From assembly GCF_020400725.1 (NCBI RefSeq), contig NZ_JAINVG010000033.1, positions 1 through 64,000 on the forward strand: a DNA stretch of 64,000 nucleotides, read 5' to 3'. Source of the stretch: Streptomyces sp. NK15101 (GTDB lineage: Bacteria; Actinomycetota; Actinomycetes; Streptomycetales; Streptomycetaceae). The notes beneath the pieces were generated by a model. It was not told the DNA's origin and ran no database searches. It saw only the letters and a program-made list of their open reading frames with translations. The first letter of the stretch is position 1. Each line of letters begins with the position of its first letter. Shown here piece after piece: positions 1 through 13,419 of this stretch. The translations under genes and the position numbers were made by a program.

Positions 1-558
1 GCCGGCGAGCGGGTGACCGGCCGGGACGATGACGTACGCCGGGGCGTCGGCGACGGTCTCGGCGCGCAGGTCCGGCTCGGCCGACAGGCCGAGGTCGTAG
101 GTGAGCGCGAAGTCGATGCGTCCCGCCGCCAGGGCCTGGACGAGCCGGTCCGACTCCCCCTCCATGACGTCGAGCTCGATGCCCGGATGGCGTCGGGTGC
201 ACTCGCTGAACAGCGCCGGCAGGTAGTACGGGGCCAGGGTCACGAAGCAGCCGACGGCCACCGGCCCGGAGAGGGACTCGCCCCCTCCCCTGGCCTCCCG
301 TTCGACCTCGCGGGCGCGGGCGAGGAGGTCCTGGGCCTGCTGCCGGAGCCGTTCCCCGGCGGGAGTGAGCGTCAGTCCCCGGCCGCGCCGGCGGATGAAC
401 AGCTGCACCCGCAGGTCCTGCTCCAGGTTGTGGACGGCCGTGGAGACGGCGGACTGCGCGATGTGCAGCTCCGCGGCGGCCTCCGTCATCGAGCCGCGCT
501 CGGCGGCGACGAGGAAGTAGCGGAGCTGGACGAGCGTGAAACCCACTGGTGACGTCAT
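1..558 (-). CDS. LysR-family transcriptional regulator (3' part beyond left edge)
   Basis: The frame opens at ATG 558 and is still open at base 1, so about 186 N-terminal residues are visible and the C-terminus is missing. The N-terminus (MTSPVGFTLVQLRYFLVAAE, then EAAAELHIAQSAVSTAVHNL) is a typical LysR winged helix-turn-helix. It is followed by the start of a substrate-binding domain (GPVAVGCFVTLAPYYLPALF). LysR proteins bind DNA as tetramers and usually need a small-molecule co-inducer. The gene lies 159 bases downstream of aspA on the same strand, so it could be the last gene of the catabolic operon and its local regulator; that link is inference. Family is clear, ligand unknown. Confidence 0.93.
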   Translation of the reverse strand, partial: MTSPVGFTLVQLRYFLVAAERGSMTEAAAELHIAQSAVSTAVHNLEQDLRVQLFIRRRGRGLTLTPAGERLRQQAQDLLARAREVEREARGGGESLSGPVAVGCFVTLAPYYLPALFSECTRRHPGIELDVMEGESDRLVQALAAGRIDFALTYDLGLSAEPDLRAETVADAPAYVIVPAGHPLAG

Positions 559-632
559 GCGTGGCCCTCGTGCCTGGTGGGTGTCCCGCCGGTCGTGCCG
601 GGCTCGCGACGCCTGGCACCGCGCCCCGATCC

Positions 633-658
633 GGCCTGATCGGCAAGACACCCCCTGG
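633..658 (+). repeat. 26-bp dispersed element, copy 1
   Basis: This 26-base stretch starts GGCCTGATCG and ends CACCCCCTGG. It matches, in reverse complement and with one mismatch, bases 27250-27275. It lies between the aspA stop and the LysR start. I found only these two copies by eye. Confidence 0.6.
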
Positions 659-717
659 TGATCCGGTCGGCTGCGACCCTATGCGGCACCGGCGACGGAC
701 ACGACGGCGTGGTGCGC

Positions 718-2156
<1,439 letters not shown>

Positions 2157-2160
<4 letters not shown>

Positions 2161-3338
2161 CGGGTTCCTTCGGTCGTCGGGGGGCTTCCGGCGGGCCCGG
2201 CTCGGTCCACGCCCGTCCAGGCCAGTGCGATCGCCCCGTCGAGCAGGGCCCGTTCGGCCGTCCCGCCCACGCAGTGCGCGGCGAACTCGTGCTGGTGGTT
2301 GGTGGCGGGCAGGGAGCCGATGCCGATGTACGGATGGATGGCCGGCACCACCTGGGAGACGTTGCCCATGTCGGTGGAGGCGCGGTTCATCCGTGCGGCC
2401 TGCCCCGGCGGCGCGAACTCCCTGCCCAGCGCGAGGGCGTTGGCGCGGTAGTGGGCGAGGGCGGTCCCGTCCGCGCGGAACTCCGCGTACGGCTTGCTCT
2501 CCGGCTCGATCCGGAGCTCACAGCCCGTCGCGAGGGCACCGGCCTCGAAGGCCCGCATCACGCGCGGTTCGAGGGCGGCCAGTTCGGCGAGCGTCTCCGC
2601 CCGTACGTACCACCGTCCGGTCGCGCGCTCCGGGACGGCGTTGGGGGCGTCGCCCGCGTGGGTCACCACGCCGTGCACCCGGGCGGAGGCCGGCAGCTGC
2701 TGGCGGAGCAGGCCGATCGCGACCTGGGCCACGGTGAAGGCGTCGGCCGCGTTCACCCCGGCCTCCGGATAGGCCGCCGCGTGCGCGGACCTCCCGGTGT
2801 AGGAGATCCTGGAGTGGCTGACCGCGAACGGGCGGGCCTCGGCGACGTCGACCGGCGCCGGGTGCACCATCATCGCGAGGTCCACCCCGGCGAAGGCTCC
2901 CCGGTCGAGCAGTTCGATCTTGCCGCCGCCGCCCTCCTCGGCCGGGGTGCCGTAGACCTCGACGGTCAGGCCGGCGTCGTCGGCGACGGCCGCGAGGCCG
3001 AGCGCGGCCCCGACCGAGCTCGCCGCGATGAGGTTGTGCCCGCAGGCGTGGCCGAGGCCGGGCAGCGCGTCGTACTCGGCGCAGAGGGCGATCCGGACGG
3101 GCCCGCCGCCGATCCGGGCGTGGAACGCCGTCTCCAGGCCCAGGTAGGACGAAGTGACGTCGAATCCGGCCCGGTCGAGGAGTTCGGGGACGGCGGCCGC
3201 GGCCCGGTGCTCCTCCCAGGCCGTCTCCGGGTCGGAATGCAGCCGCTCGGAGAGGCCGACGAGCGCCTCGGCCCGGCGGTCGACCGCCTGCCGGGCCGCC
3301 CTCTTCAGCGCGCCCCTCGCTTCCCGCGCGGCCCTCAC
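2157..3338 (-). CDS. M20-family amidohydrolase (AbgB / N-acyl-amino-acid hydrolase type)
   Basis: 393 residues. M20 metallohydrolases use a binuclear metal site to cleave an amide and release an amino acid from an acyl or aryl group. Metal-site motifs are visible: HACGHNLIAAS in the first third, EEGGGGK (general base and metal ligand), the dimerisation-domain SHSRISYTGRSAHAAAYPE, and a late NHQHEFAAH. The wording is closest to AbgB-like p-aminobenzoyl-glutamate hydrolases and IAA-amino-acid hydrolases. The gene overlaps aspA by four bases at its 3' end and lies against the DUF1028 gene at its 5' end. With aspartase next door, an N-acyl or N-aryl aspartate is a reasonable substrate guess, not shown by the sequence. 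Confidence 0.88.
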
Positions 3339-4009
3339 AGGTCACCCGGGACGCCGTACGAGGGTGCGGTGGCGGGGTCGAGTCCGCGCCGCACGTAGTC
3401 GTCGCGCTGCGGCAGCCAGACGTCGAGGAGTTCGCCGAGCCGGTCCACGGGCTCGTCGGCCCAGTCGACCCGCAGGTCGGTCACGCGCCAGCCGACGTCC
3501 GCGACGACCGCGAGGCCGGCGGAGTGCACCGGCCCCTCCTCACCGCCGGCCGCGACGGCGGCCCTGAGGGCGGCGAGGAGACGCTCCTCGAGTTCCCCGC
3601 CGGCGGCGGCGTAGGCGTCGAGGAGCACGCCGGGGACGTGCGGGCCGGACAGCATGTTGCCCGCGGCCACCGCGCCGTCCGCGGTGGCCGACGCGTACGT
3701 GCCGAGCGTCCGCGCGCCGCTGTGGACGAAGCCGGGGCCGGAGCGGCCGAGGACGGTCAGCTGCCGGTACTCGATGGTCCCGGCGTTGCGGGCCGCGCCG
3801 GTGACGTCGGTCAGGGCGCGTTCCGCGTCCGAGTGCTCAGCGAGGCCCGCGAGGAGGCTCGTGCCGAGCGTGGGGTCGGTGATGTTCTGCGAGGTCGCGG
3901 CGCCGACGCCGGGCCGCAGATGGGCGACGCGGGCGAAGACCGCCGGGCTCGACGAGCTCGCCACGACGCCGAACCGCTCACCGTCGCGTACGACGAGGGA
4001 GAAGGTCAT
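3335..4009 (-). CDS. DUF1028-family protein (Ntn-hydrolase-like)
   Basis: About 224 residues starting MTFSLVVRDGERFGVVASSS. This N-terminus and the internal GVGAATSQNITDP block are typical of DUF1028 (PF06267). The family is predicted to have an Ntn-hydrolase fold and often lies beside amidohydrolases and RidA proteins; its reaction is not established to my knowledge. I chose ATG 4009 because it overlaps the RidA stop as ATGA and begins exactly at the family's conserved N-terminus; an in-frame ATG 60 bases upstream would add an unrelated Arg-rich stretch inside the RidA gene. The 3' end overlaps the M20 gene by four bases. Confidence 0.87.
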   Translation of the reverse strand: MTFSLVVRDGERFGVVASSSSPAVFARVAHLRPGVGAATSQNITDPTLGTSLLAGLAEHSDAERALTDVTGAARNAGTIEYRQLTVLGRSGPGFVHSGARTLGTYASATADGAVAAGNMLSGPHVPGVLLDAYAAAGGELEERLLAALRAAVAAGGEEGPVHSAGLAVVADVGWRVTDLRVDWADEPVDRLGELLDVWLPQRDDYVRRGLDPATAPSYGVPGDL

Positions 4010-4527
4010 GCCGGGTCCTCCTCGGCGGACGCGGGGATCACGGCGATCGCGTCGATCTCGCACAGCCACTCCGGCCGGGCGAGCGCGGACACCACCAGGC
4101 CGGTGGAGATGGGGTGCACGCCCCTGGTCCAGCGGCCCACCGTGCGGTACACCGCCTCGCGGTAGCGCGGGTCGACCAGGTAGATCGTCAGCTTGACCAG
4201 GTGCTCCATGCGGCTGCCCGCTTCTTCGAGCAGCATCTCGATGTTCGCCATGGCCCGCTCTGCCTGGGCCTCGGCGTCGCCGATGCCCACGGACTCGCTG
4301 GTGTCGAGGTCCTGGCCGATCTGGCCCCGGACGTACACCGTGTTCCCGGCGACGACGGCCTGGCAGAGGTCGTTGTCGAGGTTCTGCTCGGGGTAGGTCT
4401 CGCGGGTGTTGAACGGACGGACGCGGGTGTGTCCGCCGGCGACGATCGGGGCCTTCGGGGCCTTCGGGGCCTTCGGGGCCTTCGGGGCCTTCGGGGCCTT
4501 GGGGGTCTTGGGGGTCTTGGGGGGCAT
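4006..4527 (-). CDS. RidA-like protein with N-terminal Pro-Lys-Ala repeat tail
   Basis: 173 residues. The domain from about residue 36 (RPFNTRETYPEQNLDNDLCQ through LCEIDAIAVIP) is a YjgF/RidA fold, which forms trimers that deaminate or hydrolyse enamine/imine-type compounds. The Arg that binds the substrate carboxylate in true RidA (Arg105 of E. coli, in PARS) is not present: the aligned segment reads HPISTGLVV. This points to a Rid subgroup without 2-aminoacrylate deaminase activity. Residues 3-26 are eight tripeptides (PKT twice, PKA six times), encoded by eight 9-base units. The ATG at 4527 has a good ribosome-binding site (GAGGAG), so the tail is probably translated. The stop overlaps the DUF1028 start, and the FMO stop is 10 bases upstream. 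Confidence 0.88.
   Translation of the reverse strand: MPPKTPKTPKAPKAPKAPKAPKAPKAPIVAGGHTRVRPFNTRETYPEQNLDNDLCQAVVAGNTVYVRGQIGQDLDTSESVGIGDAEAQAERAMANIEMLLEEAGSRMEHLVKLTIYLVDPRYREAVYRTVGRWTRGVHPISTGLVVSALARPEWLCEIDAIAVIPASAEEDPA
4448..4519 (-). repeat. Eight 9-bp tandem repeats encoding (PKA/PKT)n
   Basis: On the plus strand the unit is GGGGCCTTC; five exact copies are followed by one GGGGCCTTG and two GGGGTCTTG. The array is in frame at the start of the RidA-like gene. Units of nine bases would change copy number without shifting the frame. Confidence 0.95.
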
Positions 4528-4537
4528 GATCAGCTCC

Positions 4538-5800
4538 TCAGTTCTTCCGGTCGGCGGGTTCGTACGCGAGGTAGCCGCGCTGCCGCGCGATGTGGTCGGC
4601 GACGTACCGGGCGTCGTGCCAGACGCCCCAGATGAAGCTCGACCCCCGGCGGGACAGCCAGGGCAGGCCCAGGAAGTACACGCCGGGCTCGGCGGACACT
4701 CCGCGCCGCTGGTCCGGCCGGCCGTCCGCGTCGAACGCGTCGACGTCGAGCCAGCCGTAGTCGCTCGCGAAGCCCGTCGCCCAGACGATGGAGGTGACGC
4801 CGGCCGCGGCGAGGTCGAGTTCCAGGCGGGGATCGGTCACGCACTCCGGGTCCGGTCCGAGGACGTGGGCCTCCGGCTCCTCGGGAAGGTCGAGCCCGTT
4901 GCGCTCGACGTACGCGTCCGCCGCCCGGAGGAATTCCAGGTACTTGGCGTCGCCGAAGGCGATGTTGGCGGCGAGGTCCGGCGCGAAGCGCAGGACGCCG
5001 CCGTCGTAGGAGGTGGTCAGGCCGACGAGTTCGATGCCCGAGGCGGCCAGGCCCCGGAAGTCCACGGTGTGACCGCCGTGCGCGCCGCTGACGGCGATGG
5101 TGACGTGCTCGGCGCCCTGGGGAGGGGTCTGCGCGTCCCAGATCCCGAGCACACCGAGCCACCAGCAGAAGTCGCGTCCCCGGTACGCGCGGGGCGGACG
5201 GTCGTGCGGACCGACGGAGAGGAACACCCGGCGCCCGGCGCGGCGCAGCTCGTCGGCGATCTGGACCCCGGAGGAGCCGGCTCCGACGACGAGGACCGCG
5301 CCCTCGGGCAGCTGCTCCGGATTGCGGTAGCCGCTGGAGTGGATCTGCTCGGGGACGGCGCCGTCCGGCACGACGGGCGGGATCACGGGCCGCTGGAACG
5401 CCCCGGTCGCGGCGACGACGAAGCGCGCGTCGATCGTGCCCTCCGGCGTCTCGACGCGGAAACCGGGCCGGCCGGTGAGCCTGCGCACCGAGGTCACCTC
5501 GACGCCGCTGCGGACCGGGGCGCCGATCTTCTCGGCGTACGCGACGAAGTAGTCGGCGACCTGCTCCTTCGACGCGAAGGCGTCGGGGGCGACGCCGGTG
5601 AACTCCAGGCCTGGGAAACGGTCGTGCCACGCGGGTCCGTTCGCGACCAGGGAGTCCCAGCGCTCGGAGCGCCACCGCTCGGCGATCCGGTGCCGCTCCA
5701 GGACCAGGTGCGGTATGCCGTGGGCGCCCAGGTGCTCGCTCATCGCCACGCCCGCCTGGCCGGCTCCGACGACGACTACTTCGGTCTCTTCATGCGGCAT
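4538..5800 (-). CDS. Flavin-containing monooxygenase, NAD(P)/FAD-dependent
   Basis: 420 residues. FAD- and NADPH-dependent enzymes of this group add one oxygen atom to N, S or carbonyl carbon. The FAD-binding GAGQAGVAMSEHL is at the N-terminus and the NADPH-binding VGAGSSGVQIADEL is in the middle. IHSSGYRNPE resembles the FMO/BVMO motif between them, and ATGFASDYGW near residue 350 is the conserved ATG region. The ATG at 5800 (MPHEETEVVVVGAG) has a GGAGG ribosome-binding site at good spacing; the frame is open further upstream but without family similarity. It is the first gene of the minus-strand operon, 10 bases ahead of the RidA-like gene. It might start the pathway by oxidising an N-containing substrate (inference). 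Confidence 0.9.
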   Translation of the reverse strand: MPHEETEVVVVGAGQAGVAMSEHLGAHGIPHLVLERHRIAERWRSERWDSLVANGPAWHDRFPGLEFTGVAPDAFASKEQVADYFVAYAEKIGAPVRSGVEVTSVRRLTGRPGFRVETPEGTIDARFVVAATGAFQRPVIPPVVPDGAVPEQIHSSGYRNPEQLPEGAVLVVGAGSSGVQIADELRRAGRRVFLSVGPHDRPPRAYRGRDFCWWLGVLGIWDAQTPPQGAEHVTIAVSGAHGGHTVDFRGLAASGIELVGLTTSYDGGVLRFAPDLAANIAFGDAKYLEFLRAADAYVERNGLDLPEEPEAHVLGPDPECVTDPRLELDLAAAGVTSIVWATGFASDYGWLDVDAFDADGRPDQRRGVSAEPGVYFLGLPWLSRRGSSFIWGVWHDARYVADHIARQRGYLAYEPADRKN

Positions 5801-6264
5801 GTGTGCCTCCGCTCTCGTGGACTGTGCTACCGCACGGCACATCCTTGGAGGGCCCCATGAAACTGTCCAACAGATGTTTTTGTTAAGAGTCATCTGTTTT
5901 CCAGATGTACGCAGTTCGGACCGCTCTTGACCCCGGTGATCGCCGGGCATTAATTTGCGGGGCAGCGTCGACCCATGACGACCGAGAGGAGGCGACCGGC
6001 GGATGAACACCAGCTCCGACCTGAGTCGCCTCGCCCACACCACGGTCTGGGTTCCGGGTCGCATCGCCCACGGCTGCTGACGACGCCGTTCTCCCGTGCC
6101 CGCTCGCGGCACGTCCAGGTCTTCCCTCCACCCGTTTCCGGCACGCCGCTGTCGCGTGCCGTCGTGCGCCCGCACCTCTGACGTGGCGCGTCCGAGCACA
6201 GAAAGCTGCCCACATTGGCGAACATGATGAATCGACCCATCGCGCACCGAAACGAGGGCCCGTC
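5801..6264. other. Divergent control region between FMO operon and xdhABC
   Basis: This 464-base region separates two divergent operons and is less G+C-rich around 5860-5910, where an inverted repeat lies. A 25-codon frame at 6003-6080 with a GGAGG at 5988-5992, and a 15-codon frame at 6227-6271 that overlaps the xdhA start, are possible leader peptides. Neither has a recognisable family, so I do not call them as genes. Confidence 0.5.
5869..5898. promoter_or_regulatory. Inverted repeat, candidate operator for FMO/xdh
   Basis: AACAGATG and CATCTGTT form a perfect 8-base inverted repeat with 14 bases between the arms. A further CCAGATG follows at 5901-5907. It sits about 70 bases upstream of the FMO start and 370 upstream of xdhA. 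The spacing suits a dimeric regulator; which one is unknown. Confidence 0.5.
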
Positions 6265-10100
<3,836 letters not shown>

Positions 10101-10101
10101 C

Positions 10102-10911
10102 ATGACGTGGTTCGCCGCGGTCGCGCGGTTGCGGGAACGCCGGGAGTCCGGCGTGCTCGTGACCGTCGCGACCGTGCGCGGCCACGCCCCGCGCGACGCC
10201 GGCGCGAAACTCGTGGTCGGGCGTGCCGAGACCTGGGGCTCGATCGGCGGCGGCAACGTGGAGGCCGTCGCGATCGACCGGGCCCGGGAGATGATCGACG
10301 CGCCCCGGTCCGAGCCGGAGCTGCTCGATTTCGCCCTGAACGACAAGGTGACCAACCAGCACGGCGTGCAGTGTTGCGGCGGCACGGTGTCGGTGCTGCT
10401 CGAACCGCTGCCGGTGGTACGGGCGGTGGCGATCTTCGGGGTCGGGCACGTCGGACTCGAACTGGCGCGCATCCTGGCCCGCCAGGACCTCGACCTCCAC
10501 CTGATCGACACGCGTGCCGACACCCTCGCCGAGCGGCGGCTCGACGTGCTGGCGGACGCGGTGGCCCGCGTGCGCGTGCACCACACGCCGCTGCTGCCCG
10601 AGGAGGTCCTGGAGGAACTGCCGCACGGCACGCACGTCCTGATCATGACCCATGACCACGCCGAGGACGCCGCCCTGTGCGACGCCGCCCTGCGCACGGC
10701 GCACCTCGGCTCCATCGGGCTGATCGGGTCGGCGGCCAAGTGGGGGCGGTTCCGCAAGCGCCTCGCCACCGAGGGCGGTCACGACGGGGCCGTCATCGAC
10801 CGGATCAAGACCCCGATCGGTCTTGCCGACATCACCGGCAAGGAACCCGCGACGATCGCCGTGAGCGTCGCCGCGGATCTGCTGCGCACCTTCGAGGCCG
10901 AAGGCCCCTGA
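10102..10911 (+). CDS. xdhC: XdhC, molybdenum cofactor sulfuration/insertion protein
   Basis: 269 residues from ATG 10102; a GTG at 10093, overlapping the xdhB stop by eight bases and nine bases after a GGAAG, is an equally possible start. XdhC binds molybdenum cofactor, helps its sulfuration and inserts it into XdhB. The N-terminal XdhC domain shows VRGHAPRDAGAKLVV, GSIGGGNVE and VQCCGGTVSVLLEP. The C-terminal part is Rossmann-like (VAIFGVGHVGLELARIL) and ends with IGLIGSAAKWGRFRKRL. Third gene of the operon; a strong hairpin follows. Confidence 0.92.
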   Translation: MTWFAAVARLRERRESGVLVTVATVRGHAPRDAGAKLVVGRAETWGSIGGGNVEAVAIDRAREMIDAPRSEPELLDFALNDKVTNQHGVQCCGGTVSVLLEPLPVVRAVAIFGVGHVGLELARILARQDLDLHLIDTRADTLAERRLDVLADAVARVRVHHTPLLPEEVLEELPHGTHVLIMTHDHAEDAALCDAALRTAHLGSIGLIGSAAKWGRFRKRLATEGGHDGAVIDRIKTPIGLADITGKEPATIAVSVAADLLRTFEAEGP

Positions 10912-10919
10912 GGTGCCCC

Positions 10920-10953
10920 GCACGGGTCCGTCGCGGTGGTGACGGACCCGTGC
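10920..10953 (+). terminator. Terminator hairpin after xdhC
   Basis: A perfect 13-base-pair stem (GCACGGGTCCGTC with its complement) and an 8-base loop begin nine bases after the xdhC stop. There is no U-run, as is common in Streptomyces. Confidence 0.85.
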
Positions 10954-10954
10954 G

Positions 10955-11215
10955 GACGGCCGCCGGAGAGTTGGGGGGAGACGTAGGCCTTGCCGACGGT
11001 GTCGTCGAAGAGGGAGTCGGCACAGATCTGGAAGGGCAGGTGGGCCGGTCGGGGCCGGCGTCGGGGGCGGACTCGGCGAAGATTCCACTGGGGCAGGGGG
11101 CGACGCGCCAGTCGCCGGAGGCGGAGGTGGAGGCGACGCCGGAGGTCAAGTCGGCGGGCGTCCGGGCGCCGATGGGCAGCGCCGGGTCCAGGACGCGACG
11201 AGGTGGCACGTCCCT
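10955..11215 (-). pseudogene. Decayed coding relic of unknown family
   Basis: Reading the minus strand, about 80 codons have the strong G/C third-position bias of real genes here, but the biased frame shifts once. From about 11195 to 11040 the frame reads DPALPIGARTPADLTSG and GDWRVAPCPSGIFAESA. From about 11040 to 10960 the neighbouring frame takes over with LPFQICADSLFDDTVGKAYV. No start with a ribosome-binding site and no proper end are visible; it runs into the xdhC terminator. I do not recognise the family. It could also be a sequencing-induced frameshift in a small secreted-protein gene. Confidence 0.35.
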
Positions 11216-11307
11216 TGCCGCCCCGCGGGCGACACGACGGGGCACGCTTCACGGCCCGGCTTCCCGATCCGGTTCGTCTGCGTTCTCAGCACTGGCGGTG
11301 CGGGGGC

Positions 11308-11336
11308 CCACGCCCCGGATCACGTCCGGGGCGTGG
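11308..11336 (-). terminator. Terminator hairpin after S8 peptidase
   Basis: CCACGCCCCGGA pairs perfectly with its complement across a five-base loop. It lies 51 bases beyond the stop of the minus-strand peptidase gene. Confidence 0.75.
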
Positions 11337-11386
11337 AACCGTCCGCCGCTCCCCCGGCAGCCCGATGGACGCCGCGGAGACCGGGG

Positions 11387-12589
11387 CTACAGGCCGCCGG
11401 TGAACAGCAGCCTGTTGGGGGTGCCGCCGCTGAGGTTGCTCAGGACGCCCTTCGTCGCGTTGTCGACGAGCCAGTCGGCGACCTCGGCCGGCGCCGCCGT
11501 GGGGTGCTCGGCCTTGTAGAGCGCGGCGACGCCGGTGACGTGCGGGGCGGCCATGGAGGTGCCGCTGTGGGCGACGGAGCCGCCGCCCGTCTTCGCCGAG
11601 AGGATGTCCTGGCCGGGGGCGAAGATCTCCACGCACGGGCCGTAGTTGGAGAAGGACGCCTCTTCGTCCCAGACGGTGGAGGCCGCGACGGTGACCGCGC
11701 CGTCCGCCGAGGCGGGCGAGACGTCGCAGGCGTCCTTCGCGCTGTTGCCCGCCGCGAGGACGGGCAGCACGCCGGCGGCGTGGAGCGCCGTGGCGGCGTC
11801 GTTCAGGGCCACGGACCGGTCCCCGCCGAGGGAGCCGTTCAGGACGGCCGGCTGCTTGGCGTTCCTGGCGACCCAGTCGAGCCCGGCGATCATGCCCGAG
11901 TACGTGCCGCGCCCGTCGCAGCCCAGTACGCGCACGCTCACCAGGCCGGCCTTGCGGGCGACCCCGTACGTCCTGCCGGCGACCGTGCCCGCGACGTGCG
12001 TGCCGTGGCCGTTGCAGTCCTGGCCCTGACGTCCGTCGCCCATCGCGTCGAAGCCGAACCCGGCACGGCCGCCGAACTCGTCGTGACCGTAGTCGATGCC
12101 GGAGTCGAGGATGTACGCGGTCACGCCGGCGCCGCTGCCGCGGGTGGTGAAGTCGTTGTCGAGCGGCAGGTCCCACTGGTCGATCCGGTCCAGGCCCCAG
12201 GTGGCGGCCGGTCCCCGGGAGACGGCGGGCGTGGACGGCAGGGGCGGCGCGAACGCCACCGCGTCCTCCTCGACCGACGCCACCCCCGGGGTCTTCCTGA
12301 CGGTCTCCAGCTGGAGCGCGGTCAGCGGGGCCGCGAACCCGTTGATGGCCCTCTCGTAGACGAACGTGGGATCGAGGCCGAGCTTCTCGGCGGCCTCGGC
12401 GGCGTCGACCGTCCGGTCGAGGGTCACGATGTACTTGCCGGGCACCGCGTTGGCGGCGGTGACGAGCGGCGCCGGAGTCGGCTCCGGAGCGGCGGCGGAC
12501 TCGACCGCCGTCGCCGTCGCCGCCGGGGCGGTGACGGCGAGGACGGTCAGGGCGGCGCTCGCGAGAGCGAGTCTGGTACGTGTGTTCAT
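11387..12589 (-). CDS. Secreted subtilisin-like serine protease (S8 family)
   Basis: 400 residues. Extracellular endopeptidase of the proteinase-K-like group. Residues 1-28 are a Sec signal peptide (MNTRTRLALASAALTVLAVT, then APA). Residues about 51-115 are an I9-type inhibitory propeptide (PGKYIVTLDRTV ... VASVEEDAVAF). The catalytic triad is Asp162 (AYILDSGID), His195 (CNGHGTHVAG) and Ser345 (HSGTSMAAPH); the oxyanion-hole Asn is in LAAGNSAKD. The protein ends right after the catalytic domain. It is a single-gene unit with its own terminator. Extracellular protein breakdown is the natural role. Confidence 0.95.
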   Translation of the reverse strand: MNTRTRLALASAALTVLAVTAPAATATAVESAAAPEPTPAPLVTAANAVPGKYIVTLDRTVDAAEAAEKLGLDPTFVYERAINGFAAPLTALQLETVRKTPGVASVEEDAVAFAPPLPSTPAVSRGPAATWGLDRIDQWDLPLDNDFTTRGSGAGVTAYILDSGIDYGHDEFGGRAGFGFDAMGDGRQGQDCNGHGTHVAGTVAGRTYGVARKAGLVSVRVLGCDGRGTYSGMIAGLDWVARNAKQPAVLNGSLGGDRSVALNDAATALHAAGVLPVLAAGNSAKDACDVSPASADGAVTVAASTVWDEEASFSNYGPCVEIFAPGQDILSAKTGGGSVAHSGTSMAAPHVTGVAALYKAEHPTAAPAEVADWLVDNATKGVLSNLSGGTPNRLLFTGGL

Positions 12590-12930
12590 GCCGGTGAGGG
12601 CATCATGCAGAAACGATCACGCCCTACGACATCGCCGATCGGTTCCCACGGATGCCCCAAACGTCACCGCAATGCCCTCCGCCGGGATCCGGAAGCAGCG
12701 CGCCGCCCGCTCCGGGCCGCCCGCCTCCTGGTGCCCGACGCCCGGGCCGTCCCGGGTGAGGACCGGACCGCGCCGGTCCCCGGCTCCCCGAAAACCGGCG
12801 GCCCGACGGCGCGCCTGTCCGTCCGTCGCCGCCCGGCGGCGACGATCGTTCGACGGCGGTGAACCGGCGGTGCCGCCCGTCGTCACCGTACGGCCTTGTC
12901 CGCGTGTCACGAGATGCCAGGAGACCCAGC
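12590..12930. other. Intergenic region without a convincing gene
   Basis: 341 bases between the divergent S8 peptidase and VOC genes. Short open frames on both strands lack ribosome-binding sites and family similarity; I see only presumed promoters. Confidence 0.5.
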
Positions 12931-13371
12931 ATGACGATCCAGCGGATGGACAACGTCCTCATCGTCGTCGAGGACCTCGACGCCGTCGTGGCGTTCTTCG
13001 TCGAACTCGGCATGGAACCGGAAGGCAGGATGCCCGTCGAGGGGCAGTGGGTGGACCGCGTCATCGGGATCGACGGCTCCCGGCAGGAGGTCGCCATGCT
13101 GCGGACCCCCGACGGTCACGGCCGGATCGAGCTGGCGAAGTTCCACACGCCGCGGGCGATCGGCGCCGAGCCGAGGAACGCGCCGGTGAACACACTGGGC
13201 ATCCGGCGCGTCATGTTCGCCGTCGACGACATCGACGACGTCGTCGCCCGTCTGTGTGCCGGGGGTGGCGAACTCGTGGGCGAGGTGGTGCGGTACGAGG
13301 ACGTCTACCGGCTCTGCTACCTCCGCGGTCCCGAGGGCATCGTCGTCGGCCTGGCCGAGCAGCTCGCCTGA
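12931..13371 (+). CDS. VOC-family (glyoxalase/bleomycin-resistance fold) protein
   Basis: 146 residues with two beta-alpha-beta-beta-beta modules: MTIQRMDNVLIVVEDLDAVV and, from about residue 90, IRRVMFAVDDIDDVVARL. VOC proteins use metal-bound His/Glu side chains for isomerase, lyase, dioxygenase or drug-binding roles; the Glu in LRGPEGIVVGLAEQL is a typical last metal ligand. Nothing identifies the substrate. A GGAG lies about nine bases before ATG 12931. The gene stands alone and converges on the SDR gene. Confidence 0.88.
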   Translation: MTIQRMDNVLIVVEDLDAVVAFFVELGMEPEGRMPVEGQWVDRVIGIDGSRQEVAMLRTPDGHGRIELAKFHTPRAIGAEPRNAPVNTLGIRRVMFAVDDIDDVVARLCAGGGELVGEVVRYEDVYRLCYLRGPEGIVVGLAEQLA

Positions 13372-13419
13372 AGCGAGCCGGGGGACCGGTCGCCTGGTCC
13401 CTCGCCGCTCCAAGGGCTG

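Noticed and set aside
5975..6181. 68-codon frame in the FMO/xdh gap
   Set aside because: No ribosome-binding site or homologous feel; third-position bias is weak.
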